Assembly: GCA_015680685.1 (NCBI GenBank)
Contig: MNCI01004113.1
Location: forward strand, 821,129 to 872,503
Length of the DNA stretch: 51,375 bases
Direction of reading: 5' to 3'
DNA from: Gnetum montanum
Taxonomy: Eukaryota > Streptophyta > Gnetopsida > Gnetales > Gnetaceae
Below the pieces are notes generated by a model, which saw only the letters and a program-made list of their open reading frames with translations, made no database searches and was not told the DNA's origin. Every line of letters starts with the position of its first letter. Position 1 is the first letter of the stretch. The position numbers were made by a program, and so were the translations under genes. Below are positions 1 through 10,741 of this stretch, piece by piece.

Positions 1-1270
1 ACACCACAGGATCTGGCCTTTAGGAATAAACAATAGTTTCTTCACAAAGCCAAGTACTTCATGGAGATCAATGGATAGCTTTATAAAGTGTGTCCTGATG
101 GCATGGTTCGATGGTGCGTGCCCGATGTAGACCAACTGAGAGTTCTCCAAGATGCTCATGAGGGCCCTTGTGGGGATCACTATGTGGGGAGATGAATGGT
201 TATTAGGATCTTGCTTATAAGATATTATTGGCCAACATTATTTTGGAATGCCCATCAATTTGTCTAATCTTGTGAGCACTACCAATGTGATGGGGGAATG
301 ACTACTAGAATGGAGGGTCCACAACAATGGATTCAACCGTTAGAACCCTTCGAAATTGGGGGAATAGACTTTATGGGGTACATTACAACAATGTCCAATG
401 GAAAATCTTACATTGTAGTTGTTGTAGACTGCACATCATCTACAGCTGCACAATTTGTGCAACAACAAATTGTAAATAGGTTTGGTGTGCCATGTGCACT
501 TATTTCAAATAATGGAACACACTTCACAGGTGAAAATTTTTGGAAATTAATGCAATGCTTAGGGGTTAAACATAAATTGACTACACCTTATCATCCCCAA
601 GCTAAGGGACAAGCTGAGGTCACCAACAGGGAGAACAATAAAATATTAACTAGGACAATTAGCAAGTATAGGTGAGATTGGAGCACTAAACTAAATGATG
701 CTCTTTGGGCATACCGCTCCACCTAGAAACTCCCTATAGGCTACTCTCCCTATGAGTTAGTGTATGGAAGGCTTCCAACGCTTCCAATTCAAACCAAGCT
801 CTATACACTATCAATGGCTTGTAACCTCCACCTCGATCTTGATCTAGCACAAAAACAAAGGTTGGGAACTTTAAATGTGCTAGACAAAAACTGATTAGCT
901 ACCCTATCATGAAATGAGTTGCACAAGGCATATAACAAGAAGCTTCATTACTTGAAGATTCAAAAGGTTAAGTATTAACCAAGATATAAGGTTCTCTACT
1001 GGAATCCCACACATGTGCCACAATGCACAAAATTTTAAACACTATGGGAAGGACCTTACATTATTCATACAACCTTTCCTCCAGGGGCCATGACCATATA
1101 CAAAACTGAGAGCCTTGATAAGAGATTATTAGTCAATGTGAAACAAACCAAACCCTTCCATGAATTTAGAATGGCCAGTGCACATAATACCTATGAAAAG
1201 GGACGACCCTGCTCACTATTTCAGATCTCTTCCTTCCAACTCTGTCATGGGGGAGATGGCCACCTCTGCT
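1..1270 (+). pseudogene. Ty3/gypsy integrase remnant (Athila-like)
   Basis: Decayed C-terminal pol of a Ty3/gypsy element; integrase would insert the cDNA copy into nuclear DNA. An H2C2 zinc-binding region is readable at about 150-290 (HEGPCGDHY, then paired Cys near SCEHYQC). The catalytic core follows, with an open stretch at 298-675 holding GIDFMG (first Asp) and the final Glu in GQAEVTNRE. The second catalytic Asp is replaced by Asn (ISNNGTHF). After a stop at 673 the same reading continues through DALWAYRS, YELVYGRLP and a GPY/F-like module (WEGPYIIHTTFPPGA) to about 1175. Several stops make it non-functional. The GIDFMG block and the FPPGA module point to the Athila branch; a Tat relative is possible. 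RT and gag lie outside the window. Confidence 0.85.
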
Positions 1271-3168
1271 AACCATTTGAGTCCCTCAGTTTCTTTTTAA
1301 GTTTTTGTTTTACACATTTTTGTTTTCAAATTTCTTTTATTTTTCTTATTTTTGTTTTGAAACATCATTTATACTTTTTCATTTCTTTGTGTGACAATTT
1401 GTTTTGTTTGTTTTTGTTTTGTTAGATTTGTCACCTAATAAGTGCTCCTAATGGTGATATGAACTGTATTCTATTGATTACTAATGTTTGGTTTTTACCT
1501 TTGAGTTTTAATGTTGATACTAAGATATGGTTCTTTTGATATAATAGGCAATGAGTCCACATCATCCATGTATCCATGAATTTCTATGGTCTCTCTTGGC
1601 TTGGAAATGTACAGTCCCTTTCTTTAATAATAAAACTATTAACAAATTGGTGACTGAGTATTTCTCAAACTGAGGAAGGATTCAAGGACTGAAAAGCATG
1701 TGACTTCAAAGGGATTTGATGCATTTGTGCTGGCTATTCTCTTGGGTGCTTGGATGTTTTCTTCTTGAGTTTTGCTTACCATTTTGATGTTGCTCCATTT
1801 TTGGGAAGCTGAGCCAATAAAAATAAGTCTTTGCATGGTGTGGTTCTCACGCAAAAAAAAATAACAAAAAACAAAAAAAAAAAGTGAGAATTCAAAGCAC
1901 ACCCCTTAGAAAAAATAATCATCTAGGCTACAAGCACTAGTTATGGAACTAAAAAAACATGTTTCCTCTAACTAAGGCCCTCTCTCACTTCCTACTTTTT
2001 CCTTTCTTGTTTCCTCGGAATGGTGGTGACTCTTTGGCGGAAGCATTCTTGTTACTTCAAGTGGATGGATTGGCCAAGTGTATTAATGTGAAGTCACTGG
2101 ATGTGGATTGTTTGAGGCTAGATTTGGAATAATATCTACTTAGTCACATTAACCATAAATACACAAGGGGTTATACACCACCTTATTCTTGGGACTCCAT
2201 TCCATTCTCTTCTCCCCATCATTCTTTCTCCATTTTCCACATCATTGTCGGTTATATCAATAGTCTATATTTTGGTTGATGCATTGTTTTCTCCTTGGTG
2301 AATTCTTGGGGTTAAGTCTTTAACTCTTGCTCCCAAATGACATTTTTAGATCCTACGGACACTTTGAATGTGGGTTTATCAGGGCATCAAAGAAATAAGC
2401 CTACTTTAGGGAGGACCCACTAGCATTCCTATTTGGTGCATCAGTTAACTTCTTTCCCCTTAAACATTTCCACAATTAATATTTTTTTTTCATTCCCATC
2501 TCTGACATCCATTTTATCATCATTTTCATTGTTTCTTTTTCTCCATATTTATTATTCCTTATCTTTTTCCATTCTATCGCTACCAAAGGATCATTTTTAG
2601 TTGTGGGGGCCCTGGTCCAATTTTTTCAATTTTTCCTAACCCCTACACCTTGGGTAGTCACCAATGTTATATCTCTAGAACCAATATTGGCCATATCACA
2701 ACTTTTTCAATGGACCTTACACCGAGGTGAGGTATCAACTGTATTATGATTTACTTATCCTTTCTCATATGTGACTGTGTTGTGTGTGTAAATGGCAATC
2801 ATACAGTAATGGACTGGACCTAGAGGAAACACTCAGGATGGACTGGTGCTAGAATGGTTGTGCAAGGAACAAGATTGATGGTGCAGTTATGGATGGACAA
2901 TGGAAGGCACAATCTTGGCATCGACAGCAACACGTCTTCTTCTTTTCTCTTTCTCTCTTCTCTCTCAGCTGCCAAATAAGGCTGGATGTTAATTGTGTAT
3001 AGTGTTTACTCTTGTAGTCATGAACACTAATATTGTCATGTATTGTAATGTTGATCCGTTCACATGTCATCCCATTCAACATTAGTTGTCATTCAAGTCA
3101 ATAATCACATACCTTCCCAATATTTTGTAAGGAACTTGAGGACGAGTTTTCATTCAGTCATGGGGGTA
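1271..3168 (+). other. Decayed spacer between integrase and LTR
   Basis: No protein domain is recognisable. The stretch is T-rich at 1290-1430, with A-rich runs at 1849-1882. It occupies the place where Athila-type elements carry a long post-integrase (env-like) region, so it is probably the same element's 3' part. The last bases before 3169 (CATGGGGGTA) look like a short polypurine tract next to an LTR. Short open frames here are interrupted and resemble nothing I know. Confidence 0.4.
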
Positions 3169-3949
3169 TGATGACCTGCGATATCGTGATTTGCCATGCG
3201 ATATCACATCCTGCTTCATCTTCTATAAATAAGAGGTGGCATCCTTGGTTCCAAGGTAGTTAGACTTAGACCCTTAGCCAGATTCTTGCAGTTTAGTCAT
3301 CCCAGAGTTAGAATTATTTCTATTTGCCCACAGTAGGATTCATAGAGTGAACAGATCTTTATTCAAACATTTTGTACTTGAGCACAATCTTGTGTATGAA
3401 AATAAAGATTAACTTTATGATAAACCTTACAGCATACAGATTAAGCTAATTAGTAATTAATTATTGGTTAATTCTTTCCTAGTAAATTAATATCTCTCTT
3501 AACCTTCAACCCCCTTAGTTGAATACACTCAGTACGACCGCTTCGAGCATGCGTGTAGTGCTTGGTAACCCAGTAACAATTAGCTTTTGGTAATCCCAGC
3601 AGTGTTGCACTATTTCAGGATGTGTACAGCAAGTGGGAACAGATATTGGTGTTAGGAACATTTAGAAACTAGTTAATGAATAGTTAATGTAATTTAGCCA
3701 CTTAGTTCTCTCTCCCTCTCCTTTATTAGAATAAGACATAAAAAATATAAAAGCTATAAAAATCATATACCTTAAGCTTACTTAACCATGAAATCGTGAC
3801 AATACAAGTAAGTTTGGAAAGACAACAATTGATTAACCCTGAGTGTTCCATTAAGGCGCATAAGCACTTAGTCCTTGGAGTTCGACTGGATCATGTGTGA
3901 AACGCTCGTATTCATATGGTTGAGTGTAGGGATACCTCACCACTCATCA
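3169..3949 (+). repeat. LTR, family Z (probable 3' LTR)
   Basis: A 781-bp terminal repeat that starts TGATGA and ends TCATCA, a perfect 6-bp inverted terminus. It is homologous along its length to the inverted copy at 44693-45489. A TATA box (TATAAATA) lies at 3224-3231, downstream of two GCGATATC motifs. The left neighbour looks like a polypurine tract and there is no 5-bp duplication (left GGGTA, right CCAAT). It therefore reads as the 3' LTR of the element to its left, inserted in the RT of the Tat-like element that resumes at 3950. Confidence 0.8.
3224..3231 (+). promoter_or_regulatory. TATA box of LTR Z
   Basis: TATAAATA about 55 bp into the LTR. Upstream, at 3177-3210, the motif GCGATATC occurs twice about 20 bp apart. 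The solo LTR has the same box on the minus strand at 45413-45420. Confidence 0.55.
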
Positions 3950-4740
3950 CCAATGAAACCAATATAATCTTCATTTAAACACCAAAAATTGCATCTTTAG
4001 TGTAGAAACAAGGATGATGTGAGGATTCATCATTTTCACCAATGATATTGTAGTAGATCCAAAAAAAGTGAAAGAAATCTTAAACCTAACCCCCCCTAAG
4101 TACCTTAATGATATGAACATATTGTAAGGCCATCTCTAATCAAGTCATCATTTCATATGTAACCTTACCAATCAATTTCATCATTTATATCATCTCCTTA
4201 AAAGGTACACAACTTTCAATTGGGACTCTAATATCAAGAAGCATTTAATGTGATCAAAGATGCTCTTACCAACCTTCTCATCCTTCATCCTCATCAATTT
4301 GACCTTTCATTTTATCTTTATCTCTCTATATCTACTCATTCCATTGTAGCCATGCTTTCCCAATAGTGTGAAGATGGTGTAGACCTCCTAATTTATTACA
4401 TCTTCTACCTATTCTAACACCAAAAAATCTTTCTTAGACCTTGTTTTTACTCTTAAGAAATGGAGATACTACCTACTTGGGGCTAAGAATAATATCATAT
4501 GTTGCATAAATGTCTTACGCTTGATCTATCTCAATCTCTACAATAACGACCACATGGTGAAATGGAAAATACTCCTTACTAAACTTGATTTGTCCTACCT
4601 CTTCTAATAGTTCATCAAAGACAAAGTCATAGTAACTCTCCTTACATCAGACCCATTATCATAATTATCTACTACAACCATTCAATCTCCTCATCAAGAA
4701 TTACATATGAGCGAACCTAATTCTCTCTCACTACCACATT
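3950..4740 (+). pseudogene. Tat-like RT C-terminus and first RNase H
   Basis: Heavily decayed reading across several frames. The RT thumb and start of the RNase H are seen as VDPKKVKEILNL, then a GHLQ-like block, ALTN-like and HPHQFDL segments, and CEDGVDLLIYY. This matches the Tat/Ogre layout of RT connection plus gypsy-type RNase H. The catalytic part of RT is missing to the left because the family Z LTR lies inside it. Many stops and frameshifts make it a pseudogene. It runs directly into the second RNase H at 4741. Confidence 0.65.
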
Positions 4741-5175
4741 AACATATGAGGATTTTAATTGTTACTTGTATTTTGATGGTGCTCATACATCTCAAGACTC
4801 TAGTGTGGCATGCATCCTTCATCAGAAACATAAGAATCCTATCTACCAAACTTATAAATTTGATTTCTCATGTACAAATAATGTAGCTAAATATGAAGGT
4901 CTTTATTAAGGTTTACTCCTATTAATTAAATTAGGAATCAAGAGGCTTTTAATTTATGGTAATTCCCAATTAGTAATCTATCAAGTTAATGATGAATATA
5001 CTTGTAAAGCTAAACACTTACAACCTTATCTTGATTTAGCTAAAAATCTTATCACTCAATTTGAGAAATGCCTATGAACACATATTCATCACTTAGAAAG
5101 CATGCTAGCAAATGCTTTAGCTACCTTTGCTCTTCCTATAGATCCTACTTTTCTTAAAAATTTCTTATCTCACTC
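4741..5175 (+). pseudogene. Second (archaeal-type) RNase H, Tat lineage
   Basis: The extra RNase H typical of Tat/Ogre elements; it would degrade the RNA strand during reverse transcription. Readable landmarks are YFDGAHTS (first Asp kept), CTNNVAKYEGL (the usual Glu of VAEYE is Lys), IYGNSQLVIYQVN (the usual Asp of GDS is Asn) and a C-terminal LANALATFALP. One stop replaces a residue in the EGLYxGL block. Loss of two acidic residues and nearby stops make it inactive. It sits between the first RNase H and integrase, the standard Tat order. Confidence 0.75.
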
Positions 5176-5399
5176 CACATAAGATATACTAATAACTCTC
5201 ATAAATACACCACACATTGGTTTAGTCAACTTAGAAGAAGATGAACAATATCTAGAAATCATACAAGAACTACAAATTGGAGAAGCTCCTAAGAATCTAT
5301 TCTCATTATAAAAGGATGCTATCCATAAATGCTTAAAATATTTCTTTTCTTTTTTAATCCCAATATTCAATGTTATATCTCCACATTAGGTGTTCTTTT

Positions 5400-6420
5400 A
5401 TGTTGCCTAAATCATGATGAAGCATAAACCATTTTGGAATAGGTACATTCAATTGTATGTGGTGGCCACTTAAGGTCATATTTGCTAGTAGCTCACATTA
5501 TTTTGTTAAGTTACTGGTGGCCTATGATGGTTAGATATGCATATTAGATAGTTAATATATGTCAAGATCATACTCCACTTACTTACATACCATTACAAGA
5601 GCTCAAGACTTCTAAAATTGTATGGCCCTTCTAGAATTGGTGGTTTGATCTTATAGTTTTGGTTAATCCTCCATCTTCTACTAGTCATCATTTCATTTTA
5701 ACAACTACAAAGTACTTTATCAAATATATTGAAGCTATTTTATTAAAATATGTCATATTAAAGCACACCTACTACTTCATCCTAGACTACATTATCACCC
5801 ACTTTGGTATTCCCCTCCACATTGTCATCAATAATGAACCTTATTTCAAGAGCAACGAAGTCACTAAATTATATTATCAACATCAAATTACCTGATCATT
5901 TCCATCTCCATACTACCTATAGTCCAATGGTTAAGCTGAGTCAACTAATAAATCCCTTATCCATTTTCTCAAAACCATGGTTAACTAATCATAATAGAAT
6001 TGGCATAAACAATTATCCCACATCCACTAGGTCTACTGAATAATCTTCTAAAACGCAACTCGCTAAATCCCATTCATGTTGACTTATGGATCTAAAGAAT
6101 TATTTTCAATGGAATTGAATGTGCCATCTCTTCAAGTAGTCTCGAACAATTAGATGATGAATGAGAAGAATGATAAACTACATTGTATCGAGCTAGACAT
6201 TCTTGAAGTAAATCAGAAGCAATGCTTAACATTCAAAATCACCAAAAAGCTATGCACCTTCATCATAGTAGAAATGTTAGACTAGAAGACATGTAAGAAG
6301 GTGACCTAGTTCTGCAAAACTTTCCCAATGCCAAAACTTCCCCTTGAAATTAGCACAATTCCTTCATCATCATTAAAAACCTTGAAAATGAGGCATATTA
6401 TCTAATAGATTCAAATAAAA
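5400..6420 (+). pseudogene. Tat-like integrase remnant
   Basis: An H2C2-like zinc region is readable at about 5440-5580 (VHSIVCGGH, then YWWPMM and a degraded Cys pair). The core follows, open at 5659-5895: HHFILTTTKYFIKYIEAI and ITHFGIPLHIVINN. The second catalytic Asp is replaced (INNEPYF). A frameshift near 5895 moves the reading to another frame for the last core block, and the C-terminal region can be followed to about 6400 (EGDLVLQNFPNAK). It is clearly dead. Confidence 0.75.
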
Positions 6421-6571
6421 ATGAGTATCCAAATCCAATCAAATGAGCATGTTTCAAGAAGCACTTTATCTAAAAAACATTTTAATCAAGTTTTCTCTAA
6501 CCCTCATCTCTCATCTCATCTATGTTTTATTGCATTATTTTTTATTCTCTTCCTATATGTCTTTTCATTAT

Positions 6572-6624
<53 letters not shown>

Positions 6625-6909
6625 TATTCTTCTAACATCATATTAATCTTCTAATATCTCTCCCATGAAACTTTATTTATACTTCCACTCTCTACTTATC
6701 TACTAGTATTTCTTCTATATAGCACACTATGACAAGGATATTTTCAAGTGATCTACCTTATGCATAGAGCCATTAGTATTTAGTCATTTTTACTCCATGC
6801 AAGTGTGTGTTAAGTTTGATTAGGATAGGGAGAGAATTTATCAAATCATCAATCATTAATATCAAAGAGTGAGACCTAGCCATATTCAAATTTTTTGGCC
6901 TATCACCTT
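6421..6909. other. Non-coding spacer with (CT)25
   Basis: Holds the end of the Tat-like element, a CT microsatellite at 6573-6622, and about 290 bp of sequence I do not recognise before the copia LTR. Frames across the CT run only encode Ser-Leu repeats and are not genes. Confidence 0.6.
6573..6622. repeat. (CT)25 microsatellite
   Basis: An uninterrupted run of 25 CT dinucleotides, flanked by unrelated sequence. This length is expected to be polymorphic. Confidence 0.97.
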
Positions 6910-7640
6910 TGTTGAACTTTCGATACATCAAAACCTTAGAGAAAATGGAGAATGTAGACTGTGTGTGTATATGATTAAGGTCTTGTAGAATGAGCATGGA
7001 CTTCACATGGAGATCTAAGACTTTAAAACATGAGCTCTAAGAACCAAGACCTCAAGAATGAAAGCTACAATGATGAAATAAAAACTAAAGTGAACAAGAT
7101 GTGATCCTAAATGGAAATAGAGTTACAAGCCAAATGAAGACATTCTGAGGATTGTTGAGATGCCAAAATGACCAAGTAATGCTCTAGATCTTAAAGTATG
7201 GAAAGAAAAGTAGAGGTCTCAAGTTGACAGCAAATGTTTATCTTGTGAAATAGACATCTCATGATAGGCATCTCACTATACACATCTCCACTTTCAAGTA
7301 GATGTCTCTCCTGAATTGTGACTAGTTACATATAAATGTCTCATCCTTGAAGTAGACATCTAAACTAGATGTTTGATAGCTATTGAATGAATTCCAAGGA
7401 TTTTTTGAAAACTCAAATGATATAAACTAAGTTGAATTCTTGGAAAATGTGCAAGTACTATTCATTTAAAGATCTATTCTTGACTACTCAAGAGATTTTG
7501 TGGGTGTTCTTCATTGATTCATCTTTTGCATTTTTTGTATGTTGTGATCTTCAATTGCAAGGACTCTGTAAATAAAGTTATACTCTTTCCCTGATCTTTT
7601 TCTTTCTTTCTTTGTAGCCCTACAAGGTTTATTTACCTTT
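6910..7640 (+). repeat. Ty1/copia 5' LTR (3' truncated)
   Basis: Starts TGTTGAAC and aligns by eye with 9659-10400: an AAAACCTTAGAGAAAATGG block, several AGATGTC-containing repeats, and the CATTCTTTCTTTGTA-like segment near the end. The tail present in the 3' LTR (about 10380-10740), the primer-binding site and the start of gag are missing here. The LTR runs straight into the gag block WDTLKVIYEGTS at about 7648. Confidence 0.7.
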
Positions 7641-8940
7641 AGGAAATTTGGGATACTCTAAAGGTAATTTATGAAGGCACTTCCATTGTCAAACATTCAA
7701 AACTTCTTGTGTTATAAAGTAAATACTATAAACTAAAAATAAGAGAAGGAGAGAAGATTAAGAACTACTTCTCTAGCGAAAATGATCTAGTAGTAGCCAT
7801 ATGAGGGATAGGCAAGGACTTACCAAAAAGTGATGTGAGCATAAATATGATTAGAAATTTACAGCCTAAGTTTAGATCGAAAGTCAAAGCCATGAAAGAA
7901 ATTAGAGATTTCTTAGTGCTAAAATTTGAAGAGCTTCAAATTTCTCTTATTACTTATGAGATGAATCTCATAAGTGAAGTAGCAATAAAAGAAAATCCCA
8001 TCACTCTCATATATGCATCAAAAGTGAAGGAGTTGGTTGAACAACAAATGAACAATGAAGATAAACTAACTCTTCTATTAAGAAGAGTTTAAAGAATTCT
8101 TACAAGAAAAGGAAGAAGCTTCAATCAACCAAGCCCTAGTCAATCTAGTACCAAAGGTAAAGAGAAAGATAAGAATTTCATAAATTCAAATTTTGATGCA
8201 CTTCATAGAATGTTGAGTTTGTGGTGGAAGAGGCCATGTGGCCTTCAAATGTCCTATTACTGGTAGGTTACAACAAAAAGATAAAAATGAAGTTGATTTG
8301 AAAAAGACAAACTTCTACACTTGTTCAGATGATGAAGAACAAAGTAAGGAAGAGGTAGAAGATGATACAAAGGACTCACATCTCATATGCATGGTCCTCA
8401 CAAATGAAAATTCTATAGAAGTCTCTGATGAATCTCAAGGTAAAAATGATAAAAGATATCATAAAATGTGTGAGGAGATCATAATTCTACATTATTTACT
8501 AAAAAGGTAAAGAATAATATGCATAGAAAAATCTCTAAACTTTATACCTTATGCTCTAAGTTAAAAAAAGGACTTGCGGATGTAAAATCCAAGGTTCAAT
8601 TACTAACCCATTTGGATGAGTAGAATTGTATGGATACATAAGAGGAAAGGATCAATAAAAATGAGGAAAAGTCTTAAAATCAGAATAAAATTGAAAATAT
8701 GAAGAAAATATCTCAAAAGAATAATTATACAAGTTCAATATCATCTAAAAGATGAAACAAGATCAGGTTGGTGATCCCATCCAAAATAGAGATACCTTAT
8801 ATTTTGGCTATAAAGAATGTGGGCATGAACAAGATTATTATTATCCATATATAGAGAAAAATAACATGATTACTTGGTCTTGTCAAGAGAAGTCTAGTAA
8901 GTATATCTTGAAGAGTATAAAAGCTTGGAAAAAATGAATA
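7641..8940 (+). pseudogene. Ty1/copia gag remnant
   Basis: Structural gag protein of a Ty1/copia element; gag packages the RNA into cytoplasmic particles. The UBN2-type gag core is seen as WDTLKVIYEGTS, then the stretch open at 7835-8092 (MIRNLQPKFRSKVKAMKE, ELQISLITYEM). A CCHC zinc knuckle follows at 8211-8252 (C-x2-C-x4-H-x4-C, with a stop codon inside it). The acidic segment at 8238-8510 and a second Cys/His-rich patch at 8752-8937 (KECGHEQDYYYPY) complete it. The start is lost with the leader, and stops and frameshifts break it up. No integrase or RT block follows. Confidence 0.8.
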
Positions 8941-9139
8941 AGATGGTGGAATACCCTATGAGAAAATAAAGGAATCAAAACTGATAACTTTCAAAAATTA
9001 TAAGTCCTTTTACTTTGAAGAACATGGAATGACAAAAAAATCTCACATGAGGTTGAGGGTACATACAAAAGTGTTGATAAAAGAAAATGTAAGTTACATG
9101 GTAACGAGGTACTCTATGATGGAGGACCTTATCTCAAAC

Positions 9140-9445
9140 TTCATTAATCATGTTATGCTCAACTTTTATGGATGTAGGAAACACTCAAATACTTAGAGGT
9201 AAAACCTCAATCTACACCAATTTATTATAACAACAACAGTGCCATCAACATGACAAAGAATCCTATTCCACATGCACTTACCAAACACATTGGGATTTGA
9301 CATCACTTTATAAGAGAGCACACTCAATGTGGGTACATTAAACTCAAATTTATTGGAATTGAAAATCAACTTGCATATGCATTCACCAACCCCTTGATGA
9401 GCAAAGATTAACTACTCTCCATAAAGATATGGGCATAGGACCACA
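9140..9445 (+). pseudogene. Ty1/copia RNase H remnant
   Basis: C-terminal end of a copia pol. Readable blocks are TLKYLEVKPQSTPIYYNNNSAINMTKNPIPHALTK cut by no stop, HHFIREHTQCGYIKL and NQLAYAFTNPL, the usual order at the end of copia RNase H. The Asp that normally precedes NxSAI is Asn here. Protease, integrase and RT are missing between 8940 and 9140, so the element has a large internal deletion. Confidence 0.85.
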
Positions 9446-9658
9446 TTCTTTCAAGTAAGTTTTTTTTTCTTTTTCAATAAAATATATTTTTTTTCAAGAA
9501 CAAAAACCAAAAAACAAAAAATATATATATATCTATATATCGTTTTTTCAAGGGAAGTTCTTCCAACCCTTTTTTTGTTTCTATCCAAAAAGGTGGAGAT
9601 CTAGTATGAAAACTACTAATCCATTTTCTTAAGTTTTAGACATCATCAAAAATGGAGA

Positions 9659-10741
9659 TATTTTTAACCTTTTGGTATGTTAAAGCCTTAAGGAAAATGG
9701 AGAATAATAGAATTTTTATTGTGGATGATGTGTTTATAGGACAATAACTCAAGAAAAATGACATGAGATCTACAACTTTAGGAGCCAAGATGAGAACATG
9801 AATGAGCATAGACTAAAACCAAAGACTTCAATAAAATGAAGATGCTCCAAGGATCAGAAAGAAGTCAAATCAATGAGATAAAGCCTCAAGAACCAAAGCT
9901 CAGAAGTTGAGAAGACATCTCTAAGAAAAAGTAGATGTCCCAATCGAGAAGAATGCATTCACAAGAAGAATTCTTAAAAAGATAGTAGATGTCTCCCTAG
10001 AGATATCTCCTAAGAGACATCCAACTCTTCAAGAAGACATCTCTCAAGAATTAAGGCAAATCTTAGATAGATGTCCCAACTTCAAAAGATACATCTACGC
10101 TAGCCACTAGGTAGCTAGTGCATGAATTCTGAGGAGTTGTCAGAAACTCCAAAGCTATGAGAAGACATTAAATTCTTGGGAATTGTGTAAGCATTATTCA
10201 CATAAAAGTAATCATTGTCAAATTTATTCTCTTGTATTTGTGTCCTTCATGGTCACATCATTTGGTTAATTGTATATAAATTGTTTGTTAAATTGAGCTT
10301 TAATGACAAGAACCTATAATTATAGTTACATTCTTTCTTTGTATCATTTACTTTATTCTTGTTGCCCTATGGGGTTAATGTGTTTCTTACAAGAAGGAAT
10401 CCTCATTGAAATTTTCAGGATTCTATGGGATTGAATAGTTTTGCAACACCAAAACACTCCAAAGCGTAGCTCAATTTTGTAAAGGTTGTGGGATCCTTAA
10501 AATCACATTCTCAGCCTATTGGAACCTTGCAAGGTTGAGTGGTTTTGTATCGACGAAACACTCCAGTGTGGAGCTCAATGCTTGTATAGGATATGGTGCC
10601 TTTCAACCCACATTTTTAAAGGAACAAAGTTTAGAGGTGTGCATGGATTCTATCCTCTGAGTGTGGAAGTAAACAAGTTGGGGAACCATGTAAAAATTTG
10701 ATATAATTTTTTGTGGCTAATTAATTTTCAATTTGGGGAAC
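9659..10741 (+). repeat. Ty1/copia 3' LTR
   Basis: Homologous to 6910-7640 but complete, preceded by a purine-rich stretch (AAAAAGGTGGAGATC near 9590) and AATGGAGATA at its border. Many AGACATCT/AGATGTC units lie at 9910-10090. The last part contains an imperfect tandem duplication of about 100 bp (10434-10535 and 10536-10640). The right edge is set by the start of the family X LTR at 10742 and is approximate. Confidence 0.7.
10434..10640 (+). repeat. Two-unit tandem duplication inside copia LTR
   Basis: Two diverged units of about 100 bp share the GTTTTG start, a CACTCCA core, an AGCTCAAT core and a final CACATT. The missing tail means the 5' LTR cannot tell whether the duplication is ancestral. 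Confidence 0.6.

Noticed and set aside
3169-3949. Reading 3169-3949 as a solo LTR like the one at 44693-45489
   Set aside because: There is no matching 5-bp duplication (GGGTA versus CCAAT), and a polypurine-like tract lies on its left.
6421-6654. Open frames with long Ser-Leu runs
   Set aside because: They are translations of the (CT)25 microsatellite, not a protein.
10434-10640. Target-site or LTR boundary at the 100-bp duplication
   Set aside because: Both units lie inside LTR-like sequence, and the second is followed by more LTR tail, so it is an internal duplication.
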